64,000 nucleotides of DNA from Pedobacter sp. SYSU D00535 (GTDB lineage Bacteria > Bacteroidota > Bacteroidia > Sphingobacteriales > Sphingobacteriaceae), in assembly GCF_017355855.1 (NCBI RefSeq), contig NZ_JAFEWD010000005.1, positions 62,001 to 126,000 of the forward strand. Direction: 5' to 3'. The position numbers and the translations under genes are program-made. Positions within the stretch are counted from its first letter, which is position 1, and the number at the start of each line of letters is the position of its first letter. Below are positions 9,218-19,354 of this stretch, one piece after another. The notes under the pieces are model-generated. The model had not been told where the DNA came from, did not search any database, and saw nothing but the letters and a program-made list of their open reading frames with translations.

Positions 9218-10204
9218 ATGAGCGACGAAAAGTACTGGAATTTGATGAGTAGGTATTTGTCTAACGACTTGACTCTGGAAGAGACGGAGGAGTTGTTGGA
9301 GTGGATGAATGACGATCCATCCCGGGCAGACCTACTTAAAGAACTTCAGGACACCTGGGATAAGACCAGAAATTATCCGGAAAATTTCAAAGTCGACACC
9401 AGGGCTGGCTGGCAAAAGGTTAGAACTGCCATCGAGGTACAAAAGCGAGGTCCGAAGGTGCGGAAGTTCAGCACTATACATTGGCTTGGCCTGGCAGCGA
9501 GTGTGATAGTAGTGTTTTTCCTTGGAATCATTACTTATCGGTCATTGTTCAAAAGTGAGCTGCTTGAGGTGGAGGCCTTTGCCGGACAGCAAAAAGAGGT
9601 GGTTTTACCCGATGGATCCAAAGTCTGGTTGAACGAAATGAGCTCTATCAGCTACTCTGAGTCCTTCAATAATGATGACACCCGCGAGGTACAGCTGGAG
9701 GGAGAGGCATTCTTTGAAGTGGTTAAAGACTCGGAGAGAAAGTTTGTAGTTCGTACTGGCAAAACCCGAACACAAGTATTGGGGACCTCTTTCAACGTAA
9801 AGCAGGATAAGGAAGGGTCAGTACAGGTATCGGTAGTTACAGGAAAGGTAGCATTCAGCCCGATAGCCAACACGAAACAGGAACTGTTGCTTTTGCCAGG
9901 AGATGCAGGACTCATTTCAAAAGAAGGTTATGCTAGCAAGTTTAAGTTGGGGGATGAGAATTTCCTTTACTGGAAGAACAGAGAGTTGAAGTTCAACAAC
10001 GCCTTGCTTTCTTATGTAGTAAAATCACTTGAAGAAGTGTACGAAGTTAAAATTGAAATTAACGATCCCGACCTTCTAAAACAGCGTATCACCACCTCGT
10101 TCAATCAAGTTTCCTTTCATCAGGCCAGCGAAGTACTTGAAGCTATGCTGGGACTTGAAATCACCAAATCTGATTCTGTTTACGTCGTCAAAAAGAAACA
10201 GTAA
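9218..10204 (+). CDS. FecR-family anti-sigma factor
   Basis: A 328-residue inner-membrane signal transducer. The N-terminal cytoplasmic part (about 80 residues, with YLSNDLTLEETEELLEWM) should bind the ECF sigma; one transmembrane helix follows at about 88-107 (LGLAASVIVVFFLGIIT); the periplasmic FecR domain begins with GQQKEVVLPDGSKVWLNEMS and includes EGEAFFEV and VLGTSFNV; and the C-terminus (LKFNNALLSYVVKSLEEVYEVKIEI) is the DUF4974 domain that contacts the receptor's STN domain. Order sigma, small ORF, FecR, receptor on one strand with short gaps indicates one operon. Confidence 0.92.
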   Translation: MSDEKYWNLMSRYLSNDLTLEETEELLEWMNDDPSRADLLKELQDTWDKTRNYPENFKVDTRAGWQKVRTAIEVQKRGPKVRKFSTIHWLGLAASVIVVFFLGIITYRSLFKSELLEVEAFAGQQKEVVLPDGSKVWLNEMSSISYSESFNNDDTREVQLEGEAFFEVVKDSERKFVVRTGKTRTQVLGTSFNVKQDKEGSVQVSVVTGKVAFSPIANTKQELLLLPGDAGLISKEGYASKFKLGDENFLYWKNRELKFNNALLSYVVKSLEEVYEVKIEINDPDLLKQRITTSFNQVSFHQASEVLEAMLGLEITKSDSVYVVKKKQ

Positions 10205-10219
10205 GTCATTCACAACATC

Positions 10220-12877
10220 ATGAATCAAAATTTTAAAAAGATAAGCGTCTTTCTGGGAATCCTATGCCTTTCGTTACAGCTCTTAGCACAGGACCTTACA
10301 CGCCGTATCACCGTGAATTATAAAGAAGTGCGCTTAAGCGAGGTTTTAACCGATATGAACAAAAGGTTTGGTCTTAATTTTTCATACGTCAACTCTGACC
10401 TTAACCTGGATAAAAAGCTTAGTTTACAGCAAAATGCGAAGCCGCTGAAGTTGGTTTTGGATGAGCTCTCAGAAAAGACGGGCTTGCAGTGGAAGCAGGT
10501 AGGCGCTCAAATTGTTTTGCGTTCGAAACTCAAGAAAACATCAGCTACCGAAGAGCAGCCGCAAAAGTTATTGCAAACCATCCGGGGAGTGGTGATAGAT
10601 GAGGAAAGTGGTTCGCCTATTCCAGGAGTTACCGTTCAGTTGCGTTCCGTTAGTCCCCTAAAGGGAACCTCGACAAATGTAGATGGAGTTTTTCGATTCT
10701 CGTCCGTGCCTGTGGGACGACACGAAATGGAATTTTCAGGAATGGGATACAAAAAGGTGGTGCTGCCGCAAATTTTATTGACCGCAGGCAAGGAGCTGGT
10801 ACTTTCTGTGGCAATGACAGAATCGGTGACAGACCTTCAGGCCGTGGTAATTACCGGGAGTAAAGATCCTCAAAAGTCGTTGAACGATTTAGCCAGCGTC
10901 AGTGCTCGTTCATTTACTGTTGAAGAGACCGGACGATATGCTGCCAGTTTTTTCGATCCCGCCCGGATGGCGTTGAGTCTAGCAGGTGTTACTGCTGGTA
11001 ATGACATTAATAATGATATCGTAATCCGCGGGAACTCTTCTAAGGGTTTGCAATGGAGACTGGAGGGCGTGGAAATTATCAATCCCAATCATTTTGGAGA
11101 AGAGGGAAGTTCTGCTGGAGGGGTGAGCATGATCAGTTCCAGCATGTTAAGTACCTCTGATTTTTTTACCGGAGCCTTTCCTGCTGAATACGGAAATGCT
11201 TTGTCAGGGGTATTTGATCTGCAATTCAGAAAGGGAAATACGGAACAGAAAGAATATTCATTTATGGTGGGACTGCTTGGAACCGAAGCGTCGATGGAAG
11301 GGCCCTTTAAAAAGGGGGGAAAATCTTCCTACCTGGTGAACTACCGCTATTCTACCTTGAGCCTTTTAGAAAAGGTGGGCGTTTCCCCCTGGCCAGACGG
11401 ATTCACCCCGGTTTACCAGGATTTGGCTTTCAATTTAAACTTCCCAACAGCAAAAGCAGGAACTTTATCTCTTTTCGGTATCGGGGGGAACAGCTGGCAG
11501 GAGGCAGAAGCCGAACGCGACTTTAGTAAATGGGAAACTCTTGAAGATAAGTTCGACCGTAAAGCGACTTATAATTCGGGGAGTGTAGGCCTTAAACATT
11601 TGCTTCACCTTGGCGGGGATACTAATGTGAAAAATATTATTTCTTACTCGGGAAATCTGGTTACAGATGATATCGACTCTCTTACCAATAGCTATGAGAC
11701 AAATGTATTCGGCAGGGATTCTTATGGGAATAGCGCTATCAGATACTCAGGGATGCTAAATCATAAAATCAATCCGAAGAATACAATCAGGACAGGTGCT
11801 ATTGTTTCTCTTCAACGGTTCGATTTAAGCTCGCTAAGTTATAAAAGCGACATTAAAAGGTTAAGCCGGATCTTGGATGCTAAAGGCGAGGCTTGGAATA
11901 GTGAGGCCTATGGGCAGTGGAAGCACCGGTTTAATGACCGGCTATCAGTCAATACTGGTTTACATCTAAGTTACTTCAACCTCAGCGAAAGTTTCAATAT
12001 AGAACCCCGCCTGGGACTAAATTGGTGGGTTAGTGCCAATGAACAGCTTTCTTTTGGTGCCGGCTTACATAGCAGACTTGAGCCAATGGCTTTTTACTAT
12101 GCAAAAAATGAATTGCCGGATGGTAGTGTGGCAAGTTCAAACTCTAACCTCTCGCCGACGCAAGCTTTGCACCTCGTGGGTGGCTACGAAAGAAGTTTTC
12201 CGAAAATGGTGCGGCTCAAAGCGGAAGCCTATTATCAGCATTTGTTTAATGTTCCTGTGTCGAAGGACCCTTCCATTAATTTCAGCACCCTGAACACCGC
12301 AAATGCCTACATGATCTATAACCGCAATTATCGGGGGCTAATCAATAAGGGAACGGGTACGAATGTGGGACTGGAACTGACGTTAGAAAAACCGCTGAAC
12401 AATGGATACTATTTTCTGGTAACATCATCCATCTTTGATTCCCAATTTGAAAACTCAAAGGGGCGGCGGTTTAGTACTGATTTCAACAGCAACTTTATCG
12501 GAAATCTGGTAAGTGGTAAGGAGTGGAAAACCGGCACCTCAGGTAAAAATCTGTTAGGATTAAATACGAAGTTGGTGTACACGGGAGGAAGAAGATATAC
12601 ACCCATCAATTTTGAGAAGTCGCTTCAGGAGGACTATCACACGGTTTACGAAGATAAAATTAATACCCTCCGCACCTCACCCTATTACCGACTTGATTTA
12701 TCAATGACTTATCGGATCAACAGGCCCAAACTGACTCATGCAATTTTTCTTGATATTCAGAATGTAACTAACCGTCTTAATGAGCAGGGTAAGTTTTATA
12801 ACGCCGACAAAAACAATATCGAAACAATCACGCTTGCCGGAATGATTCCTTCTGTTTATTATCGGATAGAGTTTTGA
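10220..12877 (+). CDS. TonB-dependent receptor with STN signalling domain (FecA-type transducer)
   Basis: An 885-residue outer-membrane receptor. After a signal peptide ending at LLAQ come an STN domain (residues about 28-95, VRLSEVLTDMNKRFGLNFSYV), a carboxypeptidase-regulatory-like domain (about 118-200, GVVIDEESGSPIPGVTVQLR), a plug with the ITGSKDPQKSLNDLASVSAR segment, and a beta-barrel ending in an aromatic terminal residue (YYRIEF) as required for barrel assembly. It starts 15 nt after the FecR stop. The STN domain should relay ligand binding to FecR and thence to the sigma factor. There is no SusD downstream, so a peptide, siderophore or metal ligand is as likely as a glycan. Ligand unknown. 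Confidence 0.88.
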   Translation: MNQNFKKISVFLGILCLSLQLLAQDLTRRITVNYKEVRLSEVLTDMNKRFGLNFSYVNSDLNLDKKLSLQQNAKPLKLVLDELSEKTGLQWKQVGAQIVLRSKLKKTSATEEQPQKLLQTIRGVVIDEESGSPIPGVTVQLRSVSPLKGTSTNVDGVFRFSSVPVGRHEMEFSGMGYKKVVLPQILLTAGKELVLSVAMTESVTDLQAVVITGSKDPQKSLNDLASVSARSFTVEETGRYAASFFDPARMALSLAGVTAGNDINNDIVIRGNSSKGLQWRLEGVEIINPNHFGEEGSSAGGVSMISSSMLSTSDFFTGAFPAEYGNALSGVFDLQFRKGNTEQKEYSFMVGLLGTEASMEGPFKKGGKSSYLVNYRYSTLSLLEKVGVSPWPDGFTPVYQDLAFNLNFPTAKAGTLSLFGIGGNSWQEAEAERDFSKWETLEDKFDRKATYNSGSVGLKHLLHLGGDTNVKNIISYSGNLVTDDIDSLTNSYETNVFGRDSYGNSAIRYSGMLNHKINPKNTIRTGAIVSLQRFDLSSLSYKSDIKRLSRILDAKGEAWNSEAYGQWKHRFNDRLSVNTGLHLSYFNLSESFNIEPRLGLNWWVSANEQLSFGAGLHSRLEPMAFYYAKNELPDGSVASSNSNLSPTQALHLVGGYERSFPKMVRLKAEAYYQHLFNVPVSKDPSINFSTLNTANAYMIYNRNYRGLINKGTGTNVGLELTLEKPLNNGYYFLVTSSIFDSQFENSKGRRFSTDFNSNFIGNLVSGKEWKTGTSGKNLLGLNTKLVYTGGRRYTPINFEKSLQEDYHTVYEDKINTLRTSPYYRLDLSMTYRINRPKLTHAIFLDIQNVTNRLNEQGKFYNADKNNIETITLAGMIPSVYYRIEF

Positions 12878-12925
12878 CGCGGTTATAACTTTAGCAGCAG
12901 AAAGTAGTAGTGCCCAGAAAGTTTT

Positions 12926-12951
12926 AGAGCTCCCGCGAGAGGAGCTTTTTC
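12926..12951 (+). terminator. Rho-independent terminator of the sigma/receptor operon
   Basis: AGCTCC / GGAGCT 6-bp stem with a CGCGAGA loop followed by TTTTTCT, 50 nt after the receptor stop and just before the convergent gene's end. Confidence 0.65.
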
Positions 12952-12968
12952 TATTATTTCAGTCGGCG

Positions 12969-15900
12969 CTATTTCTTATCCTCCACCACTTTAATTTTGA
13001 ATGTCTTATAGCCTAGCAGACCTTTCAAGTCTGTACCCTGGATGGTGACAGTATAAGTTCCAGGGTTTTGGGAAGAAAAGAAGGAAACAAGAGCCTTGCC
13101 CGAGGCATCGCTCACTAAGTTAGGCTCCCAGTGGATAGTGGAACGTAAATCGGGAATTGGGGAGAGAGTCCGCTTGGGATGGTAGCGAGGGCGGTAGAAT
13201 TCTCTAGGCCAGCTGATGGGTAAGGGTTTGTAAACCGCTGTTCCGGGCGTAGTTTTAGCGAAAGTTCCTTGCCCGGATCGGGTGGTGATTTCGATATAGA
13301 CATACTCTTTATTGGCCATGATCTCCTCAGTCGTTAGAAACTTCATGTCATAGTTGCTGGTCCTTGATCTATTAAACATAACTTCAATTCCAAGCACTTC
13401 ACTTGGTGCAATACTATTGAGATTGCCTCTGAGAAACTCAAAATAAGAGTCGCCTAACACTTCAGCGCCCTCCTCCGTCTGGTAAAACCACTTTAAGTCT
13501 ATTCCGTCGAGGATAAACCTGGCTTCCTTATCGTGCACAAAGTACACCATTTCTGTTTTCCTGGTTCGGCTTTGGAATCCTCTGACCGTTGCCATTAATA
13601 CGTCAGTCAAAAGCGTCCTGTCGGCTTCAGCCACGGCTTCTTCATCTATTACCTGGTCGGCTTCTCCGGATCCGTTCAGGTTTTTAGAGCGCTTAATTAC
13701 CTTTTTCGCATTGACGGTTACCTCCTTCAGAAGATTTCCGCCCTTTAGTAGCAAATCTTGTTTCTTCTTTTGCACCCCGACATTAGTTTGGACAAATTTT
13801 AGCAAAGTACTATCTGAATTTACATACCACGGCGGCATTATCCTTCCTGCATTTGAAAGTTCGAGCGGCTTAAATGCGTCTACCACTACCCCAACGTTAA
13901 AACTTTTCCCTCTTGGATTCCGAGCCTGAATAAAAAATGCCGCCGTATCCAGGGGAGGGAAGGCCTTGAATTCGAAGCGACCCTCGTCATTGGTTATGGT
14001 ATCCCGGAAGATTTTTGTTTTTCCCATCCCCATCAACAACACATTCGTTTTTGCCACAGGTTTATTTAGAATATTCAGCACACGGCCGGAGACTCTAAAT
14101 TCTGACTCCGCCAGGAAGCCGGGCTTCTGAGGCCCTTTTAAAATCTGATCCCACTTGTAGCCGCGCCAGCCTTGAGTTAACATCAAAAGATCCATATAAT
14201 AGGCTGCTTCCCGGTTTTTTTGAAAATACAGCCAGGGTGCTTCAATATGGCCTTGTAATTCTGATTTCAAGAGTGTTTCGGTGAGAAGGTTTGCCTGCAG
14301 GCTGTCTGCTTTTACCTGACTGTCGTCTGTAACGGCGACAGAAAAGGTGGCGCTAACAGGTTTTCCTTCAGCATCAGCAACCTGGAACAGGAGGGGCACG
14401 CTATCTCTCACAGAATAATAAGGTTGTATTTCATGATCGATTTGCAGTTCGTCGTCATGCTGAATAAATACCAGGCGCTCATTGAGGGGCTGATCGGAGG
14501 AGTTGAACAACGAGAAGTGGACGATGCCGGTTGGAAATGCCTGCTTGGCAATAGTTGCCGACGCTCCTTGTTTGCTTGCAGTAAAGGTTGCGCCATAGGA
14601 CGCGGAACCTCTTGAAAAAGCTACTACCCGATAGGTGCTGTTGTTTGTGAGGTCGTCGCTCAGGAGTATGTAAACTTTTATTGAATCGCTTTTTGGATTG
14701 TTTACTACTCTGATTACTGTTCCTGAAGGTTTTACTGCAGGAAGTTTAAACTTTTTCAGCTGGCCGTTGGGTAGCCGAACGTTGGCCGTATACACTTCAT
14801 CACGAGATGGGATTAGTTCGAAACTGCCCATACCTTTAAAACTGGTATTGAAATCAGCAAAAACATTATTCTTCGAATCTGTGATTGTTCCAGACACGGG
14901 CACTGATAGCCCATCTGTTCCAATTGCTTTAAAGGCAACCCGCGCTGGAAGCGTAGCCACCAGGTGTCCTCCTTCAGGCATAAACTGCATGTCAATTTTT
15001 TCCGGATCGTTATCCGTCAGCGGGATCGCTACTTTCTGTTTTCGATTTGTCCTGTTTTCGACTGTAAGCAGGAGTGTGCCTTCTGTCCTCGCCGGAAGTT
15101 CCAGCTGGGAGGAGATTTTCCCATCGAGGGTTTTAGTCGACTCTTTAGCTAACACTCGTCTGCCGCTTTGCAGCTTCCAGTCAAGTTCCGTAAAATTGAT
15201 AGGCTTGTTTGACAGGTTTTTCAACTGAATAACCAAGTCCAGATTTCTTTTTCCAGCTGAATCGGTGAATTGGTGATTTTTACCTACAAGCCAGTGATCT
15301 TCAGCTTTTTGTGTAATAAATAACTCTTTTTTGAAGAAGCCGTCTTCCCCGAAATTTCGCATCCAATTGGTGTATGCGATTAAGGTATAGTTACCTTCTT
15401 TGAACTCGGTATCTGTAAGGGCTATCTGTCCCCAGGAAACTCCGCTTGCAGCCGGGATAACCAGTCGCTTTACCGTTTTCAAGCTGTCTGTCACAAGCTC
15501 CATGTAGATAAGACCGCTATGGGTAGATCCGGCATTCTGCTTTCCATCTAGCAGATAGGCCTTGAACCAAATGGTGTCACCAATGGCGTAATGAGGCTTG
15601 TCGGTGTGAATGAAGAGCTTTTCGGTGGGAAGTTTTTTACTAAAAGAGTCCAAACGAGCAGTGAGGGCTTGAACTTCATTGTCGAATAGTTGCCTTGCTG
15701 GCTCTGAAGACTTGTTCTGCGTTTTGCTTGGCTGGTATTCGAAGGGAAGAAGATCCGCTATTCGTTGTACTGCCATCTCGCCCGCCCATGTAACGGCAGA
15801 AGGATCGAAATATCCCTTAGCATCAATGAAGGAAGCTGTCTTTTTACGTATTAATCGCGAACTATTATTTCCAAAGCTTAACCTCAAGTTTCCCGGAATC

Positions 15901-16715
15901 CTAAAATATTTATCCGGGCCCTCTGTTGCTACCAGGTCTTTATAATTCAGAGGTGTGTTCGAAGCGGAGTAGATTTGAAATTTGTTCTCTTTGAGCTGGT
16001 TATCCCATAAAGATCTTATAAAATGCATTCGGGATCCCCAATACGTACGCTCTCTTCTTTTAGCCAAATTCTTGTCGCCTGCCGCTGAGGAATCCTGTGA
16101 AAAGTAGTAATTGCCCTGAAAAGAGGTGCTCGATGGTTTGTAGGTGAAACTTTCCAAAAAATAGGTAATGGTATACCCGAGGCTTTTATTATCGATGATT
16201 AAGGGTTGGTCGCAGTAGGCTTTTAAGGTTTTAGTTTTAGCCGAATAGTTGAAAATCAGATCTGCTTCATTAATAATTTTGCAACTACGAGCATTGGCTG
16301 TCGTTCCTAAGAACTCTCTTTTAAAGATCGCCAACTTCTCCTTCAAAGGCATGCCGTCGCTGCCTCCAATCACCACTTCCTTTAACTGAGTTACTTTAGG
16401 TTTCAGTTTAATCTCTAGAGGCTTGGATGAATAACTGTCAATAATTTCAGACTGATAACCAATGGCACTTACTGTCAAAGGTATTTGTTTTCCAATGCCT
16501 TCTGTGTTTAAACGGAAAAAGCCTTCTTCATCAGAAATTGTGCCTCTGAAAGAACCTTCAAAATAAATGCTGGCATAGCCAACAGGCTTTCCGGTTCCAT
16601 CTTCAGTAACTCGCCCCTGAACTGCTTGCGCTAAAACATCTGATCCAATAAGCAGGAGAAAAAGCAATAATGTATTGCTACAGGCACTTTCCAAGGAGAA
16701 GGTTGAGAGATACAT
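12969..16715 (-). CDS. Large envelope protein: carboxypeptidase-regulatory, macroglobulin MG2-like and TonB plug-like domains
   Basis: A 1248-residue exported protein. After the signal peptide (LLLLIGSDVLAQ) comes a carboxypeptidase-regulatory-like domain (residues about 32-115, GRVTEDGTGKPVGYASIYF). Near residue 370 is the alpha-2-macroglobulin MG2-type segment EKLFIHTDKPHYAIGDTIWF, followed by several beta-sandwich repeats, another regulatory-like domain (GRVLNILNKPVAKTNVLL), a plug-like segment (LTDVLMATVRGFQSR ... FILDGIDLKW) near residue 1080, and a last sandwich domain (NLVSDASGKALVSFFSS). No thioester CxEQ motif and no beta-barrel are visible. Such proteins recur in Bacteroidota and are poorly understood; a role at the outer membrane with receptors is inferred. 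Confidence 0.75.
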   Translation of the reverse strand: MYLSTFSLESACSNTLLLFLLLIGSDVLAQAVQGRVTEDGTGKPVGYASIYFEGSFRGTISDEEGFFRLNTEGIGKQIPLTVSAIGYQSEIIDSYSSKPLEIKLKPKVTQLKEVVIGGSDGMPLKEKLAIFKREFLGTTANARSCKIINEADLIFNYSAKTKTLKAYCDQPLIIDNKSLGYTITYFLESFTYKPSSTSFQGNYYFSQDSSAAGDKNLAKRRERTYWGSRMHFIRSLWDNQLKENKFQIYSASNTPLNYKDLVATEGPDKYFRIPGNLRLSFGNNSSRLIRKKTASFIDAKGYFDPSAVTWAGEMAVQRIADLLPFEYQPSKTQNKSSEPARQLFDNEVQALTARLDSFSKKLPTEKLFIHTDKPHYAIGDTIWFKAYLLDGKQNAGSTHSGLIYMELVTDSLKTVKRLVIPAASGVSWGQIALTDTEFKEGNYTLIAYTNWMRNFGEDGFFKKELFITQKAEDHWLVGKNHQFTDSAGKRNLDLVIQLKNLSNKPINFTELDWKLQSGRRVLAKESTKTLDGKISSQLELPARTEGTLLLTVENRTNRKQKVAIPLTDNDPEKIDMQFMPEGGHLVATLPARVAFKAIGTDGLSVPVSGTITDSKNNVFADFNTSFKGMGSFELIPSRDEVYTANVRLPNGQLKKFKLPAVKPSGTVIRVVNNPKSDSIKVYILLSDDLTNNSTYRVVAFSRGSASYGATFTASKQGASATIAKQAFPTGIVHFSLFNSSDQPLNERLVFIQHDDELQIDHEIQPYYSVRDSVPLLFQVADAEGKPVSATFSVAVTDDSQVKADSLQANLLTETLLKSELQGHIEAPWLYFQKNREAAYYMDLLMLTQGWRGYKWDQILKGPQKPGFLAESEFRVSGRVLNILNKPVAKTNVLLMGMGKTKIFRDTITNDEGRFEFKAFPPLDTAAFFIQARNPRGKSFNVGVVVDAFKPLELSNAGRIMPPWYVNSDSTLLKFVQTNVGVQKKKQDLLLKGGNLLKEVTVNAKKVIKRSKNLNGSGEADQVIDEEAVAEADRTLLTDVLMATVRGFQSRTRKTEMVYFVHDKEARFILDGIDLKWFYQTEEGAEVLGDSYFEFLRGNLNSIAPSEVLGIEVMFNRSRTSNYDMKFLTTEEIMANKEYVYIEITTRSGQGTFAKTTPGTAVYKPLPISWPREFYRPRYHPKRTLSPIPDLRSTIHWEPNLVSDASGKALVSFFSSQNPGTYTVTIQGTDLKGLLGYKTFKIKVVEDKK

Positions 16716-17047
16716 GGGGTTTAGTTTTTGAAATAAGTCTATTCAGTCCACCCTGTCTGACCCGTCCATCATGCACTTCACGTTCTTCTCTGCTTTGAAG
16801 GCAAACAATTTTGACGCGGGTTGATAGTCTATTTAGGTTAAAGTTATGAAAAGGTTTCGAACGGCTATGCGCAGAAGGTAATCTTTTTCAAAATCAGTAT
16901 GGTCAATCATATAAGCGCTTCCGCCACTTTAAAAGGCTCTTCTTGAACAAATATTTTGCAACGCAAGATTCAACCGCCTTCTTCTAACAGAGCCGTTCGT
17001 TACGCTGCCAGCTCAAAAAATACCAGCGGTTGTCCTTTTGCTTTAAC
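16716..17047. other. Intergenic, no gene recognised
   Basis: 332 nt between the start of the macroglobulin-like gene and the end of the BamA-like gene. No ORF, RNA gene or strong hairpin was seen. It must hold the minus-strand promoter of the macroglobulin-like gene, but no exact TAnnTTTG was found on that strand. Confidence 0.4.
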
Positions 17048-19354
17048 TTAGAATGGATACCCGATCGCAAGGTTAAACACGAGGTTTTCCCGGCGCCACT
17101 CTTTATCTCTCAGGTTGAACTCTCCAAGTACCCAGCGTTCGCCCTCAGGTAACCAGGGTTTGCGAAGGGGAGTGGCTAAATCGGTTCTTAAAACAAAGAA
17201 AGAGAGGTCGAAGCGTAAACCGATCCCTGCACCTACTGCCAGTTGCTTCATGAAATCTTTGCTAAACTTAGACTGTCCTTCAGCTTCGTCTTCGTTCAAC
17301 AACCAAATATTTCCGGCATCTACAAATAGAGCACCCCGCAGAATGTTGTTGAATTTCGGCCGGTATTCTGTATTTATTTCCAGCTTTACATCACCTGTCT
17401 TATCGGCGCCCAGCATGCCGCCGCCAGTGTCTCCAGGGGTGGTAGTTCCGGGCCCTAACGATCTTGCCCGGAATGCTCTTAGACTGTTTGTTCCGCCAAT
17501 AAAAAATTGTCTGATAAAGGGCAGATTAGGGGAATTTCCGTATGCCAGGCCGTAGCCGGTAATCAAGCGGCTGGCGATTTGGCTGCCGTATCCCAGGTTG
17601 AAGTAGTGTCTGAAGTCATTCTCCAGTCGGACATACTGAGAAAAATGCGCCCCGAAAATTTTTTTCCTATTCCCTTCTTCATGATTAGCCCCTGTTAACA
17701 GGCCTAAAAGATTGCCGGAAAGGTCGATGTTGAAGTTTTCGTAAAAAGTATTGGTCTTCCTGGTTTCAGTGGTGTTAGTGTACAAAAAGTTGTAATTAGG
17801 ACCGATGATAAACTGCTTTTCTATTGCGCGCTGATAAGCTGTATTTCCCGCCTTAAATGCGCTGTCAGCGATGTGTTGATATCTTTTAGTCGGATTTGAT
17901 TGCACATAATTTACTGAAATCAGATTAAACGTATGCTCCCGTTTGACGTCTTCCTTCCAAATGTAGCCGAAGGAGGTGCGGAAAGAGTTAAGTATGTAGC
18001 TTTGCGCCCGGTTAAGCAGATCATACCCCAACTGAACGCGGGTGCGTGGAATAAAAGCACTGGACGACCTGAAGTTGAAGGGCGAGATAAGCCTTGGGAA
18101 GGTTAGGTTCGCCTCCGCGCCAACTCTAAAAAGGTTATTGCCCTTATTTATTCCCGAAACCTGAATGTCTGTTCCGGCATAAGCCGTGATGGTTAGGAGC
18201 TCTGCACCTCTAAAGGCATTCCGGTTTCTCCAGCTTAAATTCACCTCTGTACCGTTGAAGTTCGCCGAGGTGCTTCTGGCGCCAAGCTCCGCTCGTATCG
18301 ATTTTTTAGGAAAGGGACTAAGGTAGTAATACACGTCCAGTTGATTATCACCACTCTCAGTAGACTCTTCAAAACGGTTTTTTACAAACTTAAAGGTGCC
18401 AAGCGTTACCAGTCTATGCAGCGACAGATTGTGGTCTGTCCGGTTGTAAGCATCTCCTTTATTGAAGAACATAGCACGTTCAAAAATTCGTGGCTTGAAG
18501 ATGTTCGCGGTATCAATTACGAGGAAATCTTTGTGCGGTTTTGCATAGGCGGTACTCACCGAGTCTTTGGAAATGTCGTAGTTGGCGTGGATGTAAATGT
18601 CGTCGATGGTGTAAATGTTTCTGGCTTGCAAGGGCATATCAGTTTTTGTATCAACATAGAGATCCACCTTATGCTGATTATTTGTGCTGTCCACACGTAC
18701 AATAAGATGCTCAGGACTGAAGTAATAGAACCCCTGCTCCTTCAGGCGTGCATCAATACGGTCCCGCTCCGATCGAATCACATCCAGATCGTAAGCCTCG
18801 CCCACTTTCAAAAAGCTGGTAGGACTAGTCGCATTTATTGCCTTGCCGAGGTCTGAGCTGTCTGCCGGGAAATGGACACTGCTGATCATATACTGAGGTC
18901 CTGGAGTAGCAAGAAACGTAAGCCGCGCTCTTTTTCTTCTTAAACTTGTATCTGAAGCGACGAAAGCGTGAAAGTAGCCCCGATTTTCCAGCCGGTTTTC
19001 AATCAAATCGATGTTATGGTCCACCTTTACACTGCTGAAGAGGACAGGCGGTTCCCCAAATTTATTTCTGATCTTATTTCCCAATCCTCCTTCTTTATTT
19101 GGGTTTCCCCAGAAATTGTAGATCCATAATTTGAATGGGATACCTAAAAAGCGTGAGTTCGGCCGCGGTCTCACTAAGCCGGCCAGCTCTCCCGACAGCG
19201 CTTTTGATTCCCTTGGCGGGATGTTGTTTTCCTGCAGTTTTACATTCGCCCCCATGAACAGGTAATCTCCTTCAGGAATATTTTTAGTAGCGCTGCAGGA
19301 GCTTATGATAATAGAAATAATGATGAAAGTACTTAGTCGGATAGTGTTATTCAT
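17048..19354 (-). CDS. BamA/TamA-family outer-membrane assembly protein, lipoprotein form
   Basis: A 768-residue Omp85-superfamily protein with a lipoprotein signal (lipobox IISSC, C20), POTRA-type repeats in the first half (for example KVDHNIDLIENRLENRGYFHAFV, VIRSERDRIDARLKEQGFYYF) and a C-terminal 16-strand-type barrel including the family's substrate-exit/L6 region (FIGGTNSLRAFRARSLGPG) and the end NLVFNLAIGYPF. I place the start at ATG 19354, which gives the lipoprotein signal; it overlaps the upstream TamB-like gene by 8 nt. The pair parallels TamA-TamB, which moves proteins or lipids to the outer membrane. It is not the essential BamA itself on this context. Confidence 0.85.
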   Translation of the reverse strand: MNNTIRLSTFIIISIIISSCSATKNIPEGDYLFMGANVKLQENNIPPRESKALSGELAGLVRPRPNSRFLGIPFKLWIYNFWGNPNKEGGLGNKIRNKFGEPPVLFSSVKVDHNIDLIENRLENRGYFHAFVASDTSLRRKRARLTFLATPGPQYMISSVHFPADSSDLGKAINATSPTSFLKVGEAYDLDVIRSERDRIDARLKEQGFYYFSPEHLIVRVDSTNNQHKVDLYVDTKTDMPLQARNIYTIDDIYIHANYDISKDSVSTAYAKPHKDFLVIDTANIFKPRIFERAMFFNKGDAYNRTDHNLSLHRLVTLGTFKFVKNRFEESTESGDNQLDVYYYLSPFPKKSIRAELGARSTSANFNGTEVNLSWRNRNAFRGAELLTITAYAGTDIQVSGINKGNNLFRVGAEANLTFPRLISPFNFRSSSAFIPRTRVQLGYDLLNRAQSYILNSFRTSFGYIWKEDVKREHTFNLISVNYVQSNPTKRYQHIADSAFKAGNTAYQRAIEKQFIIGPNYNFLYTNTTETRKTNTFYENFNIDLSGNLLGLLTGANHEEGNRKKIFGAHFSQYVRLENDFRHYFNLGYGSQIASRLITGYGLAYGNSPNLPFIRQFFIGGTNSLRAFRARSLGPGTTTPGDTGGGMLGADKTGDVKLEINTEYRPKFNNILRGALFVDAGNIWLLNEDEAEGQSKFSKDFMKQLAVGAGIGLRFDLSFFVLRTDLATPLRKPWLPEGERWVLGEFNLRDKEWRRENLVFNLAIGYPF

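Noticed and set aside
14698-15228. 176-codon antisense frame inside the macroglobulin-like gene, and similar antisense frames in TamB and the receptors
   Set aside because: Antisense shadows of long real genes; no independent start context or domain.
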